A stretch of DNA of 64,000 nt. It comes from Clarkia xantiana subsp. parviflora (lineage: Eukaryota; Streptophyta; Magnoliopsida; Myrtales; Onagraceae). The notes under the pieces are model-generated. The model was not told the origin of the DNA, did not search any database, and saw only the letters and a list, made by a program, of their open reading frames with translations. The translations under genes were made by a program, and so were the position numbers. This document shows positions 57,205 through 64,000 of the stretch, piece after piece (positions within the stretch are counted from its first letter, which is position 1; the number at the start of each line of letters is the position of its first letter). The stretch lies in contig JAPTYO010000020.1 of NCBI GenBank assembly GCA_036873135.1, positions 6,502,081 to 6,566,080 of the forward strand, read 5' to 3'.

Positions 57205-57953
57205 TGTTTCGACCAAGTTAACGCGGGCTGTCTGCTGAGTAACTTGTCGATGTCTTCGGGTTCTGTGCGAGCTTGTTAGGGCCAAGTCCGTCTCCTAGGG
57301 TCGTGCACAGGCCTTTGGCTTCGTCTTCAAAATCGCACTAAGTCCTTCGGGCTCTCTCGCTGACTGTCCGTCCGTACCTGCAAGATGAGCATTACCGAGC
57401 AACTCCCGTGGAGAGGGGGGAGGTGCTTGGTGTGCTCACTCCGACGGTCAACATTAGACAGTTCTAGAGAGAGAAAGTTAGAGAGATGTCAGAGCTCTTC
57501 TCAATTCTCACCCAAAGTGACTTGAATATGTTTACCCCCAAGGTGGCTATTTATAGGCAACCTTGGACCGTAAGCCGGTTTTGACCCGGTTCAATGTGGA
57601 AATGTGAACCGGGATGCAGGGGAGAGCTTTGGGAAGAGGACTCTGACGCGCGTCTCAGGCGGCTGTCACGAGCGGGACGCGCGCGCCTTGTAACGGGGGG
57701 TCCCCGACGTATAGGAGTTAGTTGAAAATCGGGTCTCCGTATACATCCAGGACAAAAAAGGGGGTGTGCGCGACACCCCCGGGGTGCAAAGCTTACCCGG
57801 AATTTTCCGGGTAAGCCCCCCGGGGGTGCCGGGCAAGTTTGCGACTTGCCCGGTTTCCCTGGGTTAGCTCGAAATCGGGTTTTTTGTGGGTTTCGTGCGT
57901 GTACGAGGTCCGAATAATTTAAAACCGAGCCCGAATCATGCGTATATCCATTA
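57205..57953 (-). repeat. Element C LTR (array copy 3)
   Basis: Duplicate LTR; the + strand end reads CCATTA instead of CCATCA, so the minus-strand first dinucleotide is TA rather than TG. Confidence 0.9.
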
Positions 57954-58205
57954 ATACACATTAATTGATATAAATTAAAGAGCATTATAAGTGTTTTTTT
58001 GTTTTTTTTAAAATGCTCTTGTTGTTGGATTTATGGAGACATCAACAAAATTTCGTCAAATTTAACATAGAAAACGGACGGAAAATAAAAAAAATAACAA
58101 AAATGAAGCATGAAACATCTATTAGTAACAATTTAAATTTGAATCACCTAAAAGTAACATAATGCAACTTTTAGACAATGATTATGTTCTTAACCCTTAT
58201 AATAA

Positions 58206-58756
58206 TAATGCAACTCTCTAACTTGCCGGTAGTTACTTGGACTCAGATACTCAAAACTCTATGATGCTAGTGTAAAAGGTTTTGTACTTATTTGGTATGT
58301 ATTGGTTAACCCTCACCCTCCTGGTTCTTCTCCATTAGGGGTCCTGTCCGGTCTTACACTTTAGAATGAACAAACTCATAAATCACTTTAGCCTTCACTT
58401 AGAATCAAGCTAGCTATTACAAATGGCATTTCCCTGCCTTTATACTCGTTCAATAATCTGTTATAACGAACAAACTTCCTAAAATTGTAAAACAATCCCC
58501 TAACTTTAATGACTAGCTAGAAAGGTCCTCAAACTCTTATTAAGTACCCCTAAAGTACATATCAATACTCGCCCCATCAAAGAACCTTGACCTCAAGGAT
58601 CAAAGTCAGGAAATCTAGCACGAAACTCATCAAGATACTCCCAAGTTGCCTCATTCACGGGAAGTCCATGCCATTGAACTAGTACTTTGGTAGCAGCCCT
58701 GTTGCCCCTCCTGACAAGCTTCCTATCTAGAATTAACTCAGGTGAAAGATGGAATA
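58206..58756 (-). pseudogene. Chromovirus chromodomain/LTR remnant (copy 3)
   Basis: Duplicate of 49687-50237 with several private changes. Confidence 0.8.
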
Positions 58757-59092
58757 CTTGGGATGATTGAGTTTCCTACTACAGCTGATTACTCCAAACT
58801 TCTCGAGAAGGCACGTGATGATCGCATGGAGTCTTTCTCTGTGGATTACTTCAGGAGGATATACTCTCTTGCCCCCGATTTTCCTTTCCAGAGTACTGGG
58901 CCATATACTGGCTATGCCCTCGGGGCTATTGCGGGGATCCGAGCGGGCGATGTGGGCGGAGCGAGTGGTTTGACGGGACAGGTGTCCGTCCCTGTTGGTG
59001 ACGATCGCCGTGTTGTTTTCAGCAGCCCTGCGCATGATGTTTTTATGGCTGACGCCTTTGGCTCTGGTGCTCCTGACGTTGGGTCAGGTTGA
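58757..59092 (+). pseudogene. aORF exon 5 fragment (array copy 4)
   Basis: Duplicate of 45979-46314; shares GACGGGACAG and TTCCTTAGG with copy 1 rather than copies 2 and 3. Confidence 0.8.
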
Positions 59093-59485
59093 TCTTTCTT
59101 TGTTTTATATGACTCTCTTGTGTATATATGGTTGCTCCCCTTGCATGGGTGAGATTTTTGCGGGGTGTGTCCCGGGCTTGACTTTTTATGCTGGCTGGAT
59201 GCCTTTACTTTTCAGACCTGCTATATTATATATATATATGCCTGACATGAGATGTTAGAAAGATATAATACTTAGTATTATTTTGCATCTTCCTTTATTG
59301 TTGTCTCTATAACTTGTTCTCTTTTGGAAGAGTGTAGCTCTGTTGACAGGTCGATTTCCTTAATCCGATGGTTTTCCTTAGGAAATTGCATCTCTATTGG
59401 TGGCGGGGTGCGGATGAATTAGTATTACCGGCACCTGTGGCTTTGTAAGGAGGAGGATCCATGTTGAACTGCTTGTCTTCCTTTA

Positions 59486-60345
59486 CAAGGATGTGAATAG
59501 ATTAGTACGTTCACATCCTTGTATTGTGGCGAAGTGTGGATAGATTAGTACATCCGACACTTGCATTTGTTTGCGAGGGAGGATTCCTAAGGAACCGCTT
59601 GTCCCCCGACTTTTGCAAGGATGTGAATAGCTTAGTACGTCCACATCCTTGTACTGCGGCGAAGTGTGGATAGATTAGTACATCCGACACTTGCATTTGT
59701 TTGCGAGGGAGGATTCCTAAGGAACCGCTTGTCCCCCGACTTTTGCAAGGATGCGAATAGATTAGTACGTCCACATCCTTGTACTGCGGCGAAGTGTGGA
59801 TAGATTAGTACGTCCGACACTTGCATTTGTTTGCGAGGGAGGATTCCTAAGGAACCGCTTGTCCCCCGTCTTTTTGCAAGGATGTGAATAGATTAGTAGG
59901 TTCACATCCTTGTATTGTGGCGAAGTGTGGATAGATTAGTACATCCGACACTTGCATTTGTTTGCGAGGGAGGATTCCTAAGGAACCGCTTGTCCCCCGT
60001 CTTTTTGCAAGGATGTGAATAGATTAGTAGGTTCACATCCTTGTATTGTGGCGAAGTGTGGATAGATTAGTACATCCGGCACTTGCATTTGTTTGCGAGG
60101 GAGGATTCCTAAGGAACCGCTTGTCCCCCGACTTTTGCAAGGATGTGAATAGATTAGTACGTTCACATCCTTGTATTGTGGCGAAGTGTGGATATATTAG
60201 TACATACGACACTTGCATTTGTTTGCGAGGGAGGATTCCTAAGGAACCGCTTGTCCCCCGACTTTTGCAAGGATATGAATAGATTAGTACGTCCACATCC
60301 TTGTAATGCGGCGAAGTGTGGATAGATTAGTACGTCCGACACTTG
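59486..60345. repeat. 130-bp hairpin minisatellite (copy 4, truncated)
   Basis: About six and a half units, cut inside a hairpin unit (...CGACACTTG) by element F. Confidence 0.92.
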
Positions 60346-60769
60346 TGTCACGGACGCGGAGTTTACATGATCTAAGGCTCGTCCGTGACACGCCGGGCCT
60401 CGTTTTCAAGTCGGGAATCCATAACCGGGGAGTCTTGGGATGCGTGCGATTCTAGAAGATTCTAGAAGACTCCACACACTTGTAGAAATCTCTTGTAATA
60501 TGTAGAATTATCTAGAGATAGCATTTAATGGGTAGTTGGGACTCTTGTAATTAATGTGGGTAGTTGGTGGATGTCTCCCTTGGAGCCTATAAAAGGGAGA
60601 CCCCCTCTCATTTGTAAATCATCCTTAGAAATCTATTCACTTGAGTTCCAAAGCTCCTCTCCACTACATACTCTTCTCTTCTTAGTTTTGCTAGGGAAAA
60701 GGCTGACTTAGGAGCGAAATCCTAAGGCCGCACGGGTTAGGGAGCGCTAGATAATCCAGGCCCGTGACA
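60346..60769 (+). repeat. 5' LTR of element F
   Basis: 424 bp, TGTCACGG...CCGTGACA (8-bp terminal inverted repeat). An 11-bp perfect inverted repeat TGTCACGGACG ... CGTCCGTGACA lies within the first 46 bp. TATA box GCCTATAAAAGGG near 60586-60598. The second LTR is beyond the window, so the right edge rests on the primer site. Confidence 0.88.
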
Positions 60770-60771
60770 AG

Positions 60772-60783
60772 TGGTATCAGAGC
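60772..60783 (+). other. Primer binding site of element F
   Basis: TGGTATCAGAGC, two bases after the LTR; complementary to initiator tRNA-Met, the usual chromovirus primer. Confidence 0.93.
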
Positions 60784-60794
60784 AAGGATAATCG

Positions 60795-63700
60795 ATGGCA
60801 TCCAATTCGGAGGTGGTGGTAGCTGAGAAGACCCGGATGAATACCAAGGAGCAGTTGGCGGACCTTTATCATCAACTCGCGGTGCTGCAAGATGTGGTGG
60901 CTGAAGTCCAAGCAGACGCGGTTGGTGCGTCCAAGGGTGTGGACGAAATCCGTTATGGAATGGAGGAGATCCAGAAGGATGTGAAGAACTCAACTGAAGA
61001 ACTTGGGAAGAAGGGTGACGCGCTCGGAGCTACCATCACGGCCATCCAAGAAGAGGTGAATGAGCTCGTGGGATTGCGGGCGGAGGTGGCGGAACTCAGG
61101 AGGGAGCTGAATCGGGTGCGGAGAACCCGTGTCGAGGGAGCCGGCGCGGTGCAGCTCGGTCCACGTCCGGACGTCCTTAGGCCGGACAAGTTCAAGGGGT
61201 CTCGAGTGGCCAAAGACGTGGACAACTTCCTTTTCAGCATGGAGAACTACTTCCGAGCCACGGGAGTAGATGATGATATGTCTCGGCTAGGTATGATCTT
61301 TTCCTACTTGCAAGATAATGCACTAGTTTGGTGGCGTCGTAGGCAGGACAACCGACTAGGGGAGGAGATCCAAACTTGGGAGGAGTTCAGGGCGGAATTC
61401 CACAAACAATTCTACCCGGAGTATGCCGAGAACGAAGCGCGGGGAAAGCTTCGTCGTTTGGAGCACAAGGGGGAACTTCGTGAGTACGTGAAGCAATTCA
61501 CGGAGTTGATGCTTCAAATCCCTTCCATGACCCAAAACGAGGCGTTCTTCCAGTTCATGGACGGTCTCAAACCATGGGCTAAGACGGAGTTGGAGCGTCG
61601 GGGCGTGGAGAACTTGGAGAGGGCGATGGTGACGGCCGAGTCGCTACACGAATATCGGCCGGAGAAGTCCAAGCCAAATGGTGGGGGAGATCGTGGTAAA
61701 CCTTCTCATTCCAATGGAGGGAAATCCCACAAGCCCGATGGAGGAAAATCCGATGGCGGAAGATTCACCAAGTCGTTCTCCAAAGACAAAGGTGGATCGC
61801 GGTGGAAGGATCGTGGCCCGATAGAGTGCTTCTTGTGCAAGGGGCCTCACTTGGCTCGGGATTGTCCAAAACGGGAGAAGCTCGCAGCTCTCGTGACTTC
61901 GGAGGAGAAGGAAGAAGAAGGTACGCGGTTGGGTTCGCTGCGGATCCTTAGCTCCATCCAAAGCAAAAAGGCCAAGGCGAAGGGCCTAATGTTCGCGGAG
62001 ATAGAAGTTGCCGGCAAGAAGATGAGTGCACTTGTCGACACGGGGGCTTCCAACCTCTTTATGTCCGAGGAGGTCGCAAAGAAGCTAAACCTTCGTTTGG
62101 AGAAAACCAACACGACGTTGAAGACGGTGAACTCGAAGGAAGTCCCGACATGCGGAATTGCTCGCGAGGTAAACATTAAGTTAGGTATTTGGAACAGCAA
62201 AGAAACGGTGGAGGTGATCCCTCTCGATGACTATGACTTCGTTATCGGGATGGACTTCCTCGATCGGATCGATGCCATGATAGTTCCTTTCGCGGATTGT
62301 ATATGCATTTTGGATGCGAAGTGCCAATGCATCGTGCCGGTCAAGCGCTCGAAGGGAGGTGACAACAAGACCTTGTCGGCCATGCAACTCAAGAGGGGAG
62401 TCCGCAAAGGAGAGTGCACATTCCTCGCGACCTTGAAGTTGGACGAGGGTGAAAGCCGAGGGGACGAAATCCCGGAGGAAATAGCCCAAGTCCTTGGAGA
62501 ATTTGGAGACGTTATGCCGGCCGAGCTTCCAAAGGAGTTGCCACCTAAGAGGGAGGTGGACCACAAGATCGAGTTGGTTCCGGATGCACGGCCACCCGCC
62601 ATGGCGCCGTATCGCATGGCACCCCCGGAGTTGGAGGAGTTACGGAAGCAGCTTAAGGAGTTGCTCGATGCGGGATATATCCGGCCTTCCAAGGCCCCAT
62701 TCGGCGCGCCGGTGCTGTTCCAAAAGAAGCACGACGGATCATTGCGAATGTGCATCGACTACCGGGCGTTGAACAAATTGACGGTGAAGAACAAGTACCC
62801 GATTCCTCTCATCGCGGACTTGTTTGATCAACTTAGCGGGGCGAGATGGTTCACAAAGCTGGACTTGCGCTCGGGATATTGGCAAGTTCGGATCGCGGAG
62901 GGAGACGAACCAAAGACGGCTTGTGTGACGCGCTACGGATCATACGAGTTCCTCGTGATGCCCTTCGGATTAACAAATGCGCCGGCTACATTTTGCACTC
63001 TCATGAACAAGGTACTCCATCCGTTCCTCGATCGTTTCGTTGTGGTTTACCTTGACGACATTGTGGTGTATAGTCGGACCTTGGAGGAGCATATCGAGCA
63101 CTTGCGCCAAGTGTTCGAGGCATTGCGGGAGAACAGCCTCTACGTGAAGAAGGAGAAGTGCGCGTTTGCACAACGAGAAGTCCCCTTTCTCGGTCACGTT
63201 GTTGGAGGAGGGCGAGTTCGCATGGACCCGTCCAAAATCAAAGCCATCATGGAGTGGGAGCCACCAACCAAGGTGACGGAGTTACGATCGTTCCTTGGCT
63301 TGGCAAACTATTACCGGCGATTCATCAAGGGATACTCGAGCATTACCGTGCCACTCACGGACCTGTTGAAGAAGAACTTGGCGTGGGAGTGGACGGAGAA
63401 GTGTCAAAGGGCGTTCGATCGTTTGAAGAAGGCGGTTACGGAGGAGCCCGTGCTCGTGTTGCCCGATTACAAGAAGCCGTTCGAGGTGGAGACGGACGCC
63501 TCGGACTTTGCCATTGGAGGAGTCCTCATGCAAGATGGGCATCCGATAGCGTACGAGTCACGGAAGCTTAGCGACATCGAAAGGCGGTACACGGTCCAGG
63601 AGAAGGAGATGACGGCGGTGGTGCATTGCCTTCGGACATGGAGGCACTATCTCCTTGGATCGCGGTTCGTGGTGCGGACCGACAACGTGGCGACAAGTTA

Positions 63701-64000
63701 TTTCCAAACCCAAAAGAAGTTGTCACCAAAACAAGCAAGGTGGCAAGACTTCTTGGCGGAGTTCGACTTCACGTTGGAGTACAAGCCGGGGAAGACAAAC
63801 TCGGTTGCGGATGCGCTAAGTAGGCGAGTGGAGCTGGCAGCCATAAGCCGACCTGAATGTACGCTAATCGGGAGGATCAAGGAGGGACTCAAGCACGACG
63901 CGAGGGCCCAATCGTTGATGGGGATGGCGACCGAGGGGAAGACACGACAGTTTTGGTGTGAAGAGGGCCTACTTTACACCAAAGGACCGCGACTGTACGT
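60795..64000 (+). CDS. Element F gag-pol polyprotein (partial, no stop to window end)
   Basis: First ATG after the primer site; the frame is open for over 1060 codons to base 64000. Domains by residue: coiled-coil-rich N-terminus (1-115); gag capsid (about 130-290, [36 protein letters not shown]); Gly/Lys-rich linker; zinc knuckle [13 protein letters not shown] (about 345, CX2CX3HX4C, one residue shorter than usual); protease [12 protein letters not shown] (about 415); RT with [24 protein letters not shown] and catalytic YLDDIVVYS (about 755); RNase [16 protein letters not shown] and the SVADALSRR end (about 1010). Integrase and the expected chromodomain lie beyond the window. No stop or frameshift, so it may be an active element. 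Confidence 0.94.
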   Translation, partial: MASNSEVVVAEKTRMNTKEQLADLYHQLAVLQDVVAEVQADAVGASKGVDEIRYGMEEIQKDVKNSTEELGKKGDALGATITAIQEEVNELVGLRAEVAELRRELNRVRRTRVEGAGAVQLGPRPDVLRPDKFKGSRVAKDVDNFLFSMENYFRATGVDDDMSRLGMIFSYLQDNALVWWRRRQDNRLGEEIQTWEEFRAEFHKQFYPEYAENEARGKLRRLEHKGELREYVKQFTELMLQIPSMTQNEAFFQFMDGLKPWAKTELERRGVENLERAMVTAESLHEYRPEKSKPNGGGDRGKPSHSNGGKSHKPDGGKSDGGRFTKSFSKDKGGSRWKDRGPIECFLCKGPHLARDCPKREKLAALVTSEEKEEEGTRLGSLRILSSIQSKKAKAKGLMFAEIEVAGKKMSALVDTGASNLFMSEEVAKKLNLRLEKTNTTLKTVNSKEVPTCGIAREVNIKLGIWNSKETVEVIPLDDYDFVIGMDFLDRIDAMIVPFADCICILDAKCQCIVPVKRSKGGDNKTLSAMQLKRGVRKGECTFLATLKLDEGESRGDEIPEEIAQVLGEFGDVMPAELPKELPPKREVDHKIELVPDARPPAMAPYRMAPPELEELRKQLKELLDAGYIRPSKAPFGAPVLFQKKHDGSLRMCIDYRALNKLTVKNKYPIPLIADLFDQLSGARWFTKLDLRSGYWQVRIAEGDEPKTACVTRYGSYEFLVMPFGLTNAPATFCTLMNKVLHPFLDRFVVVYLDDIVVYSRTLEEHIEHLRQVFEALRENSLYVKKEKCAFAQREVPFLGHVVGGGRVRMDPSKIKAIMEWEPPTKVTELRSFLGLANYYRRFIKGYSSITVPLTDLLKKNLAWEWTEKCQRAFDRLKKAVTEEPVLVLPDYKKPFEVETDASDFAIGGVLMQDGHPIAYESRKLSDIERRYTVQEKEMTAVVHCLRTWRHYLLGSRFVVRTDNVATSYFQTQKKLSPKQARWQDFLAEFDFTLEYKPGKTNSVADALSRRVELAAISRPECTLIGRIKEGLKHDARAQSLMGMATEGKTRQFWCEEGLLYTKGPRLY

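Larger units (their letters stand above)
45979..60345. repeat. 4.26-kb tandem segmental array, three full copies and one truncated
   Basis: Copies 45979-50237, 50238-54496, 54497-58756 (periods 4259, 4259, 4260) and 58757-60345 (cut by element F). Each unit holds the end of aORF exon 5, the hairpin array, gag, primer site, 5' LTR, right arm of foldback 2, and a chromovirus LTR/chromodomain fragment. At each join CTTGGGATGATTGAG follows GATGGAATA of the chromodomain fragment, while in the original locus it follows GATCAG. Copies differ at very few bases. Confidence 0.95.
60346..64000 (+). mobile_element. Chromovirus-like gypsy element F, open frame, continues past window
   Basis: 5' LTR, initiator-Met primer site and an uninterrupted gag-pol frame. 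The right end is outside. It inserted into array copy 4, so it is younger than the array, in keeping with its undamaged frame. Confidence 0.92.

Noticed and set aside
1..64000. tRNA or rRNA genes
   Set aside because: Only tRNA-complementary primer sites were seen; no cloverleaf gene or rRNA sequence was recognised.

Overview
This window looks like nuclear DNA of a flowering plant, probably a repeat-rich eudicot. It has one intron-containing host gene for a chloroplast TerC protein. Most of the rest is nested plant-type LTR retrotransposons, an L1-like LINE and short DNA transposons. There are no prokaryotic operons, CRISPR arrays or RNA genes. Coordinates were worked out by hand, so boundaries without a stated duplication may be off by a few bases.

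Left part (1-34160) is an old LINE broken by younger insertions. Three LINE pieces lie in order on the + strand: endonuclease (6358-6555), reverse transcriptase (23512-24522) and zinc-finger/RNase H tail (32917-34160). They are split by gypsy element A (1-6357, continuing left of the window), gypsy element B (6556-23511, minus strand) and Copia element D (24523-32910, minus strand). B carries another Copia (16500-22698) in its leader, and that Copia carries a 474-bp hAT-type element (21359-21832). Target-site duplications support three of these insertions: GATCG for the inner Copia, CTCTTTGG for the hAT element and CCGAAT for D.

Middle (34414-38662) is the host gene, a 14-exon TerC homologue. 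It has an apparent one-base insertion in a T7 run of exon 4. Downstream are a long-TIR Mutator-like foldback element (39029-39905) and a smaller foldback (40257-40471).

Right part (41149-60345): gypsy element C (41448-49435, minus strand) sits inside a second Mutator-like foldback, which itself sits in the 3' LTR of a chromovirus remnant. A 4.26-kb block running from inside C, through its 5' LTR and the foldback arm, into the chromovirus chromodomain is tandemly repeated (three full copies and one truncated copy). Element F (60346-64000 and beyond) truncates the array. F is a chromovirus-like element with an open gag-pol frame from its ATG at 60795 to the window edge.

Elements A, B and C share one layout: TGGCGCC-type primer binding site where visible, gag (with or without protease), no RT or integrase, a hairpin-rich spacer, then an antisense, convergent, intron-containing ORF (aORF) with a PF04195-like domain, then a polypurine tract and LTR. 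In C the spliced aORF is fully open (about 679 aa). In A the spacer hairpins show compensatory base changes. This convergent gene pair around a structured spacer is the most interesting system in the window.
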